Assembly: GCA_016867615.1 (NCBI GenBank) | Contig: VGJG01000037.1 | Coordinates: forward strand, 1-9,764 | DNA from: Candidatus Aminicenantota bacterium | GTDB lineage: Bacteria; Acidobacteriota; Aminicenantia; Aminicenantales; JAFGAV01 | Reading direction: 5' to 3' | DNA: 9,764 bases | In this document: piece after piece, positions 1-6,348 of the stretch | How the letters are laid out: each line of letters starts with the position of its first letter | Position numbering within the stretch: the first letter of the stretch is position 1 | Notes under the pieces: model-generated | What the model saw: the letters and a program-made list of their open reading frames with translations, nothing else | Databases searched by the model: none | Told to the model about the DNA's origin: nothing | Program-made: the position numbers and the translations under genes

Positions 1-96
1 GTAGGCCAGGCGCGTATTCGTCGCCAGGCCTTTCTCCGCGGTCAGAAAATCCAGGAACGGCCCCAAATGGTCCTCGGAGGATGCGGGGGGCTTCAT
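1..96 (-). CDS. Tyrosine recombinase (XerC/XerD-like), N-terminal 32 residues only
   Basis: The gene starts with ATG at 96 and runs off the left edge with its frame open. The 32 visible residues include GPFLDFLTAEKGLATNTRLAY (residues 12-32, minus the first), which resembles the start of the SAM-like core-binding domain of XerC/XerD recombinases (a 'FL..L..EKGLS.NT..AY' pattern). Those enzymes resolve chromosome dimers or integrate mobile DNA; the catalytic R-H-R-Y domain lies outside the window, so a housekeeping Xer cannot be told from an integrase. The ATG overlaps the TGA of the upstream hydrolase as ATGA (93-96) and has no ribosome binding site of its own, so translation is probably coupled. 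The family call rests on a short stretch and is moderately sure. Confidence 0.72.
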   Translation of the reverse strand, partial: MKPPASSEDHLGPFLDFLTAEKGLATNTRLAY

Positions 97-713
97 GCGA
101 AAAACGGATTGTTGCTCCTCTCCTGTCCCACGGTGGTGCGGGGTCCGTGGCCCGGAAGGACGTCCAGCTCGTCGGGCAGGGTCAGGATCTTCGTCCGGAT
201 CGACTCCTCGAGCTGGCGGGCGGATCCCCCGGGCAGGTCGGTGCGGCCCACGCCCTCGCAGAACAGGGTGTCGCCGGAGAGGAGAAACCCCCTCCCCAGG
301 AGGCAGACGCTCCCCGGCGTATGGCCGGGGGTATGGATGACGCGCAGGGCGGAGCGGCCGAAAGGAACATCCTGTCCCTCCTCGAAAAATCTATCGGCGG
401 GAGGGGATTCCTTGGCGTTCAACCAGAACCGCAGCTCGTTGTTCTGGATCGACTCCAGCAAAACCTTATCGGCGGCGTGGATCAGCAGGGGGACGCCGTA
501 GTGCTCCTTGATGTCCTTGTTGGCCCCGGTATGGTCCAGGTGGCCGTGGGTGTTGAGCAGGACGACCGGTTTGAGGCCCAGTTCGGAGATCTCGAGGTAA
601 ACCCGCTCAGGCTCGGCGCCCGGGTCGACCACGGCGCATTCCCTCGTCTCCTCGCAGTAGACGAGATAGCAGTTCGTCTCCAGGGGGCCGACGACAACCG
701 TTTGGAACTTCAC
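93..713 (-). CDS. Metallo-beta-lactamase-fold hydrolase, GloB/YcbL type
   Basis: This is a cytoplasmic metal-dependent hydrolase, probably acting on glutathione or other thioesters (glyoxalase II-like). With the GTG start at 713 it has 206 residues and no signal peptide. All metal-ligand motifs are present: THGHLDH (about 55-61), HTPGH (127-131), GDTLF (147-151) followed by GRTDLPGG, and LPGHGP (186-191), with the ending QERSNNPFF common in this family. Its length fits the short YcbL-like group, which lacks the extra C-terminal glutathione-binding domain of classical GloB, so the substrate is uncertain. I chose GTG 713 over ATG 737 because the ATG lies inside the -10 of a good promoter, whereas GTG is preceded by AAAGGATCGGAG and gives the usual 'KFQTVVVGPLETNCYLV' beginning. 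Its TGA overlaps the recombinase ATG. Confidence 0.92.
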   Translation of the reverse strand: MKFQTVVVGPLETNCYLVYCEETRECAVVDPGAEPERVYLEISELGLKPVVLLNTHGHLDHTGANKDIKEHYGVPLLIHAADKVLLESIQNNELRFWLNAKESPPADRFFEEGQDVPFGRSALRVIHTPGHTPGSVCLLGRGFLLSGDTLFCEGVGRTDLPGGSARQLEESIRTKILTLPDELDVLPGHGPRTTVGQERSNNPFFA

Positions 714-732
714 GGGCTCCGATCCTTTTTCT

Positions 733-762
733 ATCATAAGGTGGTTGATTTCCCGACGTCAA
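733..762 (-). promoter_or_regulatory. Sigma-70-type promoter of the MBL hydrolase gene
   Basis: On the minus strand, TTGACG (762-757), an 18-nt spacer and TATGAT (738-733) form a near-consensus promoter. Initiation would fall near 726, leaving a short leader that contains the purine-rich site before GTG 713. The ATG at 737 sits inside the -10 hexamer, so it would not be on this transcript. Confidence 0.7.
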
Positions 763-835
763 GGCCGGGCGCAAAAAAAAGGAGCCGGGCACTCTGCGCG
801 GTCGGTTCGAAGTGGCGTCTTCTCCCGCTTTGCCT

Positions 836-841
836 TATAAT
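836..841 (+). promoter_or_regulatory. -10 element abutting the methyltransferase start
   Basis: A perfect TATAAT ends 7 nt before ATG 849. Initiation 6-8 nt downstream of a -10 would put the mRNA 5' end at or next to the start codon. No Shine-Dalgarno sequence and no convincing -35 are visible; TGC lies a few bases upstream of the hexamer, though not at the exact extended -10 spacing. Confidence 0.55.
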
Positions 842-848
842 CGGCGCG

Positions 849-1652
849 ATGAACGGAATGCCCTGGCAGCTCGAGCTCGTCAAACGCTCGCTGAAGAAAA
901 AAGAAAAGATTTCCCACCTGCGGCGGCTCGTGCGGCCGCGCCCCGGAGCCCGGTGTCTTGACCTGGGCTGCGCCCAGGGCATCCTGAGCCATTTTCTCCG
1001 GCTCGGAGGGGGACGCTGGACGCACGCCGACCAGGACCTGACCAACCTCAGAACGACCCGGGCGCTCGTGGGAAACAGCCTGGTGCGGGTCGCAGCGTCG
1101 AGCCTGCCGTTCGGCGAGGCTTCTTTCGACCTCGTGGCCGCCCCCGATTACCTGGAGCACGTCGAAGACGACGGCGCCCTCGCGGCCGAGATCGCCCGCG
1201 TGCTCAAGCCCGGCGGACGGCTTGTGACCTTCGTCCCCCACTCCGGCCGGTTTTTTCTCCTCCATAAGCTGCGTCCGGTCCTGGGGATGTCCCTGGAGTT
1301 TTACGGCCACAAGAGGGAGGGATACAGCCTCGACGGCTTGTCGGCCCTGCTCTCCGCCGCCGGGCTCGTACCGGCCGGCCACCTGACCTATTCGAAGTTC
1401 TTCTCCGAATTTCTGGAGCTGCTGCTGAACGCGCTCTACGTCCGTTTCCTGGCCCCGGCCGCGGCCGAGCCGCTCCGCGACGGCCGCATCCGGCCCACCA
1501 CGGCCGGCGAATTCGCTTCGAGCCGCAAGCCCTTCCGACTCTACGGCCTGGTCTATCCCCTGGTCTGGGTTTTCTCGCGCCTGGACGCGCTTCTTTTTTT
1601 TCAGAGGGGCTACAGCCTGGCCGTCTGGGCCGATAAACGCCGGGGAGATTGA
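849..1652 (+). CDS. Class I SAM-dependent methyltransferase
   Basis: A 267-residue methyltransferase of the Methyltransf_11 type. S-adenosylmethionine-binding motif I is LDLGCAQG (37-44), an acidic motif follows around ADQD (60-63), then SLPFGEASFDLVAAPDYLEHV (in pieces from 85 to 105) and the post-motif VLKPGG (118-123). After the Rossmann domain there is a region with hydrophobic helices (about 185-202 and 232-262), suggesting membrane association or a lipid, glycan or quinone-like substrate, but the acceptor cannot be read from the sequence. The frame stays open far upstream, opposite the hydrolase gene, but that part is antisense shadow. ATG 849 begins just after a TATAAT and gives a compact N-terminus. 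It is divergent from the hydrolase gene and 49 nt ahead of the next gene. Confidence 0.92.
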   Translation: MNGMPWQLELVKRSLKKKEKISHLRRLVRPRPGARCLDLGCAQGILSHFLRLGGGRWTHADQDLTNLRTTRALVGNSLVRVAASSLPFGEASFDLVAAPDYLEHVEDDGALAAEIARVLKPGGRLVTFVPHSGRFFLLHKLRPVLGMSLEFYGHKREGYSLDGLSALLSAAGLVPAGHLTYSKFFSEFLELLLNALYVRFLAPAAAEPLRDGRIRPTTAGEFASSRKPFRLYGLVYPLVWVFSRLDALLFFQRGYSLAVWADKRRGD

Positions 1653-1686
1653 ATCCGCGGCGACTGGGCGTACCGGAAAGCGGCCG

Positions 1687-1695
1687 TGATATAAT
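1687..1695 (+). promoter_or_regulatory. Extended -10 element abutting the JAMM-like gene start
   Basis: TGATATAAT is an exact extended -10 (TG, one base, TATAAT). The hexamer (1690-1695) ends 6 nt before GTG 1702, so transcription would start on or beside the start codon. There is no ribosome binding site in the gap and no clear -35. Confidence 0.6.
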
Positions 1696-1701
1696 GCGGA
1701 C

Positions 1702-2097
1702 GTGGATGTCCTCCTGACCCGACCCGCATTTCAAATGCTGGAAGCCGCCGTGCTGGGCGGGAGAACGGCGGGGGGAGGACTGCTCCTCGGCCATAAGCGC
1801 GGCGGACGGTTCATCATCGAGAAGGCCGTGCCCTGCGGGCCGGGTGTTTTTCCCGGACGGAACGTCTACCCCCGGCTGGCGATCCAATTCGGCGACGCGT
1901 TGGTGGGTTTCTATTCTTCTTCGCCGCCGAAAAGGCGCGAACCCCCGCCGCCCTTCAGCGTGGGCAAGGTTTTCCTGGCGGTCAAAGCGGGACCGCGCGG
2001 CTTATCCCGGAAGGCGTTCCTGGCCGATTACACAAGCCGTTTCCTGTGGAAGCCGCTCAAGATCGCTTCTCTTCCCAAAGCCGGTCTCCATGCCTGA
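1702..2097 (+). CDS. Small protein resembling a JAMM/MPN domain without metal ligands
   Basis: A 131-residue protein of unknown function read from GTG 1702. The pattern GGGLLLGHKRGGRFIIEKAVP (in pieces, 24-44) followed by ALVGFYSSSPP (66-76) looks like the JAB/MPN signature 'E..GLLLG ... GFYHSHP'. At every expected zinc-ligand position the residue differs: the Glu before GLLLG is Ala23, the two His of HSH are Ser72 and Ser74, and the Asp of the S-x-x-D motif would be Lys89. If the relationship is right, this is a structural MPN- type domain without peptidase activity, as in non-catalytic partners of JAMM enzymes. The match rests on a short motif and could be chance. The basic C-terminus (102-131) shows nothing recognisable. 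Its end overlaps the AMMECR1 gene by 8 bp (ATGCCTGA), so the two are probably co-translated. Confidence 0.6.
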   Translation: MDVLLTRPAFQMLEAAVLGGRTAGGGLLLGHKRGGRFIIEKAVPCGPGVFPGRNVYPRLAIQFGDALVGFYSSSPPKRREPPPPFSVGKVFLAVKAGPRGLSRKAFLADYTSRFLWKPLKIASLPKAGLHA

Positions 2098-2656
2098 AGA
2101 GCTGACCGACGAACAACAGAGGACGCTCCTGGCTCTGGCCCGGGAAGCCGTGAAGCAGACCGTGGGAATAAACCCAAAGCCGCCGCTCGAACCCCGCGAT
2201 CCGAAGCTCAAGGAAAACAGGGGGGTGTTCGTCACCCTCAAGGTCGACGGCCGTCTGCGCGGCTGCATCGGGCACCCGCTGCCGGTCATGCCCCTCGACC
2301 GGGCCGTCGCCGAGGTGGCCGCGGCGGCCGCCGGCGAAGACTTCCGCTTCGAACCCCTGCGCGCCGAGGAGCTCGCCCGTCTCCGCGTCGAGATCTCCGT
2401 CCTCAGCCTCCCCGTCCCGGTGAACAACCCCCGGTCGGTCGAGGTCGGCCGGCACGGGATCATCGTCTCTAGGGGAGCGAACCGAGGCCTCCTCCTGCCC
2501 CAGGTTCCCGTCGAGTACGGCTGGGACCGGGAGGCGTTTCTCCGCCACGGCTGCCTCAAGGCCGGGCTGGCCGAGGACGATTGGCGCAGGGGCGCGCGCA
2601 TCGAAGTCTTCACCGCCCAGGTGTTCTCCGAGGAGGAGGGAGCGCAGTCGGCTTGA
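2090..2656 (+). CDS. amrA: AMMECR1-family protein (AmmeMemoRadiSam system protein A)
   Basis: A 188-residue AMMECR1-domain protein. The family hallmark LRGCIG is at 56-61 with the following 'PLDRAVAEVA..AA..D.RF.PL' block (68-90), the VEISVLS strand (100-106) and GCLKAGL (154-160). In bacteria and archaea AMMECR1 proteins commonly occur with Memo-like and radical-SAM proteins; their chemistry is not settled. Neither partner is visible here; the immediate neighbour is the JAMM-like protein whose last 8 bases overlap this start. No Shine-Dalgarno sequence precedes ATG 2090, so translation is probably coupled. The length is normal for a stand-alone AMMECR1 domain. A longer open frame upstream of 2090 runs through the previous gene and has no support. 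Confidence 0.92.
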   Translation: MPEELTDEQQRTLLALAREAVKQTVGINPKPPLEPRDPKLKENRGVFVTLKVDGRLRGCIGHPLPVMPLDRAVAEVAAAAAGEDFRFEPLRAEELARLRVEISVLSLPVPVNNPRSVEVGRHGIIVSRGANRGLLLPQVPVEYGWDREAFLRHGCLKAGLAEDDWRRGARIEVFTAQVFSEEEGAQSA

Positions 2657-2665
2657 TCCCCGGCG

Positions 2666-2694
2666 TTGATTCTTGCTTTTTTATTTGCTATATA
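2666..2694 (+). promoter_or_regulatory. Sigma-70-type promoter for the reductase-protease unit
   Basis: TTGATT (2666-2671), a 17-nt spacer and TATATA (2689-2694) lie in an AT-rich pocket that stands out in this GC-rich window. A second reading, TTGCTT (2673-2678) with TATCAT (2695-2700) at 16 nt, is also possible. Either gives a leader of about 70-80 nt before ATG 2778. Confidence 0.55.
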
Positions 2695-2710
2695 TATCAT
2701 ATGATCTATA
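2691..2710. promoter_or_regulatory. AT-rich 20-bp near-perfect palindrome, possible operator
   Basis: The 10-bp core ATCATATGAT (2696-2705) is a perfect palindrome, and 9 of the 10 base pairs of the 20-bp span match. It overlaps and follows the -10 region of the reductase promoter, where a dimeric repressor or other regulator could bind. As an RNA hairpin it would be weak and has no U-tract, so it is not a terminator. Confidence 0.4.
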
Positions 2711-2766
2711 GGATTTATGCCGCCGGAGCGCACAGACGCTTCCGGAACGAGAGCGCCAAAAACAAC

Positions 2767-2772
2767 GGAGGT
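2767..2772 (+). promoter_or_regulatory. Ribosome binding site of the aldo/keto reductase gene
   Basis: GGAGGT lies 5 nt before ATG 2778. It is one of the strongest Shine-Dalgarno sequences in the window and fixes the start of the Tat-signal protein. Confidence 0.75.
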
Positions 2773-2777
2773 CTGAC

Positions 2778-4001
2778 ATGAATCCATCCCAAGACAGCCT
2801 GCGAAGAAGGTCGTTCATCAAGAAAAGCCTCGCCGGAGCCGCCGCATGGGGAGCCCTGTCGCTCCCGGGCCGGGCGGCCGCCGCCCGGAGGACCGAACCG
2901 GACGGGGGGAAAACAAGCGCTTTCCCGACCCGCGTCCTGGGCCGGACGGGGTTGCGGCTGCCCATCGTCTCCATGGGGGTCATGAACGCCGACAACGAGA
3001 ACCTCGTCCGGGCGGCTCTGGACGCCGGGCTCATTCACCTGGACACGGCCCACGGCTACCAGCGCGGGCGAAACGAGGAGATGATCGGCCGCGTGCTCAA
3101 GGGGAGGCCCCGGGATTCGTTCGTCATCGCCACCAAGGCCGTCGGCGAGCCCCGGGACCGGCAAACGGGCCTCTTCTCCCCCGAGACCAAGGCCGAGCCC
3201 TTTCTCCAGAAAGTCGACCTCAGCCTCCAGAGGCTGGGCTTGGACTACGTGGACATCCTTTACTTGCACAACGTCCTCTACCGGGACTCGGTCCTCTTCG
3301 AGCCGCTGCTCAAAGCCCTGGAGACGGTCAAAAAGAGCGGAAAGGCCCGCTTCGTGGGCGTCTCCACCCACACCAACATGCCCGAGGTGATCGACACCGC
3401 GCGGGAGAGCGGCTTATACGACGTCGTTCTGACGAGCTACAACTTCCGGGAGCAGAACCTGGATGCCCTGGAGGCGGCCATCGCCCGGGCCGCCGAGGCC
3501 GGAGTGGGGATCGTGGCCATGAAGACCCAGGCGGGCGTTTATTGGGACAAGGAAAAAACCGAGCCCATCAACATGAAAGCCGCCCTCAGATGGGCCCTGC
3601 GCAACTCCCACATCGCCACGGCCATCCCCGGCATGACCACATTCGACCAGCTCCAGCTCAACCTGGAAGTCCTCAAGGACCCGGTCCTGTCCCCCCGGGA
3701 TTGGCAAGACCTGCACCTGGAGAGGAAAACCGGCGGGTTGTACTGCCAGCAATGCCGGACCTGCCTGCCCCAATGCCCCGCCGGCCTGCCCCTGCCCTCG
3801 ATCATGCGCAGCTATATGTACGCCTACGGCTACGGAAACTTGGGCGCCGCGCACGACCTCCTGTCCTCGCTCGACCTGCCCGCCTCCCCCTGCGGCGATT
3901 GCGGGAGCTGCCGCGTGACATGCGCCCAGGGGTTCGAAGTCAAAGCCCGGGTGACCGACATCGCCCGCCTCAGCCGGACGCCCCGGGAGTTCCTCGGCTG
4001 A
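2778..4001 (+). CDS. Tat-exported aldo/keto reductase with C-terminal double [4Fe-4S] motif
   Basis: A 407-residue oxidoreductase. The N-terminus carries a twin-arginine signal: RRRSFIKK (9-16), a hydrophobic stretch (17-30) and an alanine-rich cleavage region near 33-36, so the enzyme should fold in the cytoplasm and act outside the inner membrane. An aldo/keto reductase barrel follows (about 50-300) with the expected catalytic tetrad Asp89, Tyr94, Lys120 and His164. The C-terminus has two Cys motifs of the C-x2-C-x2-C-x3-C form, C323-C326-C329-C333 and C372-C375-C378-C382, enough for two [4Fe-4S] clusters. Iron-sulfur aldo/keto reductases with a Tat signal are a known group, but the substrate is unclear. 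Export makes soluble NADPH an unlikely free electron source; a bound cofactor or a membrane electron partner is more likely (inference). A protease gene follows 20 nt downstream. Confidence 0.95.
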   Translation: MNPSQDSLRRRSFIKKSLAGAAAWGALSLPGRAAAARRTEPDGGKTSAFPTRVLGRTGLRLPIVSMGVMNADNENLVRAALDAGLIHLDTAHGYQRGRNEEMIGRVLKGRPRDSFVIATKAVGEPRDRQTGLFSPETKAEPFLQKVDLSLQRLGLDYVDILYLHNVLYRDSVLFEPLLKALETVKKSGKARFVGVSTHTNMPEVIDTARESGLYDVVLTSYNFREQNLDALEAAIARAAEAGVGIVAMKTQAGVYWDKEKTEPINMKAALRWALRNSHIATAIPGMTTFDQLQLNLEVLKDPVLSPRDWQDLHLERKTGGLYCQQCRTCLPQCPAGLPLPSIMRSYMYAYGYGNLGAAHDLLSSLDLPASPCGDCGSCRVTCAQGFEVKARVTDIARLSRTPREFLG

Positions 4002-4010
4002 GTCGCGGAC

Positions 4011-4016
4011 GGGTGA
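4011..4016 (+). promoter_or_regulatory. Ribosome binding site of the subtilase gene
   Basis: GGGTGA lies 5 nt before ATG 4022. It supports ATG over the in-frame GTG at 4013, which lies within the same site. Confidence 0.5.
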
Positions 4017-4021
4017 AAAAA

Positions 4022-5506
4022 ATGAAGCGGCGGGCGCGGGCCGTTCCCCTCCTGGCCCTGATGGCGGCGTTTCTCTCTGCTTCGTTCCAAGCACCGGAGC
4101 CGACCGATGCCGGCGGCAAGATATCCCCGCGGTTGGCCTCGGCGATCTCCGCGCTTCCCGCGGAAAAAACCATCCCCGTCTGGGTCTTCCTCTCCGACAA
4201 GGGCTTCGACACGCCTTCCCCGGCCGGAACCGCTCTCCGGGAGCGGCAACGATCCCTGAGTCCCCGCTGTCTCAACCGCCGGGCCAAAGTCCGCGCTCCC
4301 GAGGACATCGTGGATATCGATGACCTGGCCGTCTTCGCTCCCTACGCCGGGCGCGTCGCAAACGTCGTGTCCGGGGTTCGTTCCGTCTCCCGCTGGCTCA
4401 ACGCCCTGAGCGTCGACGCGTCGTCCGGGGAGGTCGCGGCCCTGGCCGGTCTGCCTTTCGTGCGCCGACTCGAGCCCGTGGCCGCCTTCAGGCGCGCTCC
4501 GGTCCGGGAACATCCGGGCGACGAAATTCCGGACTTCACCCCGCCCGGAGCGCTTCTCGACTTTTTATACGGGCCTTCGCGGGCGCAGCTCGAGCAGATC
4601 AACGTGCCCGCCCTCCATCTCCGCGGCTATTCCGGCCAAGGGGTCACGGTCTGCCTGCTCGACTCCGGGTTCCGCACCTCCCACCCCGCCTTCTTCTCCG
4701 CGCGCCTCCTGGCCCAATGGGATTTCGTCAACGGCGACGGCGACGTGTCCCAGGACCTCAACGACCCCCAGGATTACTCAGACTCCCACGGCACGGGAAC
4801 CTGGTCGGCCCTGGGCGGCTTCAAGCCCGGGCGGATCGTCGGCCCGGCCTTCGGGGCGAATTTCATACTGGGCAAGACCGAAACCGACCGCTTCGAGCAG
4901 CCGATCGAGGAAGACTACTGGGTGGCCGGACTGGAGTGGGCCGAGTCTCTGGGAGCGGACGTCGTCTCCTCCTCCCTGGGATACATCGACTGGTACACCT
5001 TCCAGGACATGGATGGCCAAACCGCCGTCACCACCCTGGCCGCCGACCGGGCCGTCTCCCGGGGCGTGGTCGTGGTCAACGCCGCGGGGAACGAGAGGAA
5101 CAACTCCTGGGGGCACATCATCGCCCCGGCCGACGGTTTCGGGGTCATCGCCGCGGGAGCGGTGACGGCGGGGGGGCAGGTGGCTTCCTTCAGCTCGCCC
5201 GGGCCGACCTACGACGGCCGGATCAAGCCCGAAGTCTGCGCCCTGGGAGTCAGCGTCTGGCTGGCGACCGCCCGGGGGGAGGAGATGTCCTACGGACGGT
5301 CGTCGGGGACGTCCTTCGCCACGCCCCTCGTGGCCGGGGTCGCGGCCCTGCTGCTCGAAGCCAATCCCGATTGGACCCCGGAAGACGTCCGCCGGGCGTT
5401 GACCTCCACAGCCAGCCGGAGCGCAAACCCCGATAACGACTACGGCTGGGGCATCGTGGACGCCCTGGCCGCCGCGTCCTTCGGCCGGACGCCGGACCGC
5501 CGCTAG
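4022..5506 (+). CDS. Secreted subtilisin-like serine protease (peptidase S8)
   Basis: A 494-residue protein. A basic start and hydrophobic stretch (1-20) form a Sec signal peptide ending near 20-24. Residues 48-155 start with KTIPVWVFLSDKGFD and look like the propeptide/inhibitor-like N-terminal domain of secreted S8 proteases. The catalytic domain covers about 200-485 with all key residues: Asp214 (VCLLDSG), His256 (DSHGTGT), oxyanion Asn357 (NAAGNE) and nucleophile Ser431 (GTSFATP). It ends soon after the catalytic domain, without an obvious sorting or anchoring domain, so it is probably periplasmic or released. It lies 20 nt after the reductase and probably shares its transcript. The same frame is open through the whole reductase gene, but that upstream part is a shadow and has no signal peptide. 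Confidence 0.95.
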   Translation: MKRRARAVPLLALMAAFLSASFQAPEPTDAGGKISPRLASAISALPAEKTIPVWVFLSDKGFDTPSPAGTALRERQRSLSPRCLNRRAKVRAPEDIVDIDDLAVFAPYAGRVANVVSGVRSVSRWLNALSVDASSGEVAALAGLPFVRRLEPVAAFRRAPVREHPGDEIPDFTPPGALLDFLYGPSRAQLEQINVPALHLRGYSGQGVTVCLLDSGFRTSHPAFFSARLLAQWDFVNGDGDVSQDLNDPQDYSDSHGTGTWSALGGFKPGRIVGPAFGANFILGKTETDRFEQPIEEDYWVAGLEWAESLGADVVSSSLGYIDWYTFQDMDGQTAVTTLAADRAVSRGVVVVNAAGNERNNSWGHIIAPADGFGVIAAGAVTAGGQVASFSSPGPTYDGRIKPEVCALGVSVWLATARGEEMSYGRSSGTSFATPLVAGVAALLLEANPDWTPEDVRRALTSTASRSANPDNDYGWGIVDALAAASFGRTPDRR

Positions 5507-5529
5507 CCCGGCGGAGGCGCCCGCCGCTA
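5497..5529. repeat. GC inverted/direct repeats spanning both convergent stop codons
   Basis: CCGCCGCTA occurs at 5497-5505 and 5521-5529, with CGGCGG (5509-5514) between, so the central block can pair with either flank in a 6-bp stem with a 6-nt loop. The protease TAG (5504-5506) and the TPR-gene stop (5527-5529) lie in the two repeat copies. There is no U-tract on either strand, so it is not a standard intrinsic terminator, but it may slow or end transcription at this convergent junction. Confidence 0.35.
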
Positions 5530-6321
5530 CTTCAGCTTCTTCTTGACCTGCTCGAGCTCCCTCTGCGCTTCCTTCTTGTACAAAGGGCACTTGGAGGTGA
5601 TGACCGGGGCGTCGAGGCAGGCCTGAAATTCCGCGGCCGCTTCCTTGTGTTTGTCCAGGGCCAGGAGGGTTCGACCGAGCTCCAGGCGGTGGTTCCCGTA
5701 CTCGGGCTTGAGATCGATGGCCGTCCTCATCGCTTTTTCGGATTCCTCGAAACTCCCCTTGGGGATGCCGCCGTACAGCAGACCGCCCATGAGACGCTTC
5801 ACGCCGCCGATCTCGGCCATGCGGCGGTGCCAGCGGCCCAGGGCGTGATGGGCCAGGTCGTTCCGGGGGTCGAGGGCGATGGCTTTGTCGATGTAGCCGC
5901 GGACCTCTTTGGACATCTGGACCTGCTCCTTCTTGCTCATGAGAAGCAGCTTCTTGCCCATGGCCGCCGAGAGCTGGAAAAAGCCCCAGGTGTCCCGGGC
6001 GTTGGCTTTGACGGCTTTGCGCGCATAGTCCTCGCCGTTCTGGTAAAAGGACATCTGCTTGTCTTTGAGGTCCTTGAGCCCGGGGTCGAGCAGATCGCCG
6101 AGGTCGACATACGCCCGCGCCGTCTTCCACAGGGCTCCATAATGATTCGGGTCGACCTTGAGGGCCTCGAGGTACTGCTCGAGCGCCTTTTGGTCGTCGA
6201 ACTGGGAATAGAACTCATCCCCCTTGAGGATGAGCTCCTGGGCGGTCTGGGAGAACGCCGGAGCGATGAAGCCCAGCATCCAAGCCGCCGCGATCACCGG
6301 CACTACGGATTTCTTGATCAT
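5527..6321 (-). CDS. Exported TPR protein resembling RMDN/FAM82
   Basis: A 264-residue protein with a Sec signal peptide (basic MIKK, hydrophobic 5-22, likely cut after AFS at 22-24), so it should be periplasmic. The mature part is helical repeats: TPR-like units near 27-58, 61-74, 94-108, 141-165, 192-222 and 223-238, with a charged C-terminal helix (247-264). The blocks 'DKAIALDPRNDLAHHALGRW' (145-164) and the following SFEESEKAMRTAIDLKPEYG resemble, from memory, the repeat domain of eukaryotic regulators of microtubule dynamics (RMDN1-3). Related bacterial proteins exist but have no firm function; scaffold or lipid-binding roles would be guesses. It has its own promoter and a GGGAGGA ribosome binding site. 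It could be labelled simply a TPR-repeat lipoprotein-like protein, but no lipobox Cys is present. Confidence 0.88.
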   Translation of the reverse strand: MIKKSVVPVIAAAWMLGFIAPAFSQTAQELILKGDEFYSQFDDQKALEQYLEALKVDPNHYGALWKTARAYVDLGDLLDPGLKDLKDKQMSFYQNGEDYARKAVKANARDTWGFFQLSAAMGKKLLLMSKKEQVQMSKEVRGYIDKAIALDPRNDLAHHALGRWHRRMAEIGGVKRLMGGLLYGGIPKGSFEESEKAMRTAIDLKPEYGNHRLELGRTLLALDKHKEAAAEFQACLDAPVITSKCPLYKKEAQRELEQVKKKLK

Positions 6322-6325
6322 GGAA

Positions 6326-6332
6326 TCCTCCC
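6326..6332 (-). promoter_or_regulatory. Ribosome binding site of the TPR gene
   Basis: GGGAGGA on the minus strand lies 4 nt before ATG 6321 and confirms the start in front of the signal peptide. Confidence 0.75.
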
Positions 6333-6348
6333 TACGAAACGTTCTCCT

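Noticed and set aside
772..785. A-tract (eight A) between the divergent hydrolase and methyltransferase genes, considered as part of a terminator
   Set aside because: There is no stem of useful length next to it, and both flanking genes point away from it, so no terminator is expected.
81..848. N-terminal extension of the methyltransferase frame to position 81
   Set aside because: It lies opposite the hydrolase gene. The SAM-binding domain begins normally after ATG 849 and a TATAAT separates the two regions.
2846..4021. Plus-strand open frame joined in frame to the protease, suggesting a fusion of about 886 residues
   Set aside because: This part is a shadow of the aldo/keto reductase. The protease has its own ribosome binding site and signal peptide at 4022.
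4778..6130. Minus-strand open frame of 450 codons across the protease and TPR genes
   Set aside because: It overlaps two clear genes in other frames, has no start-site support, and its composition is typical of antisense GC-rich DNA.
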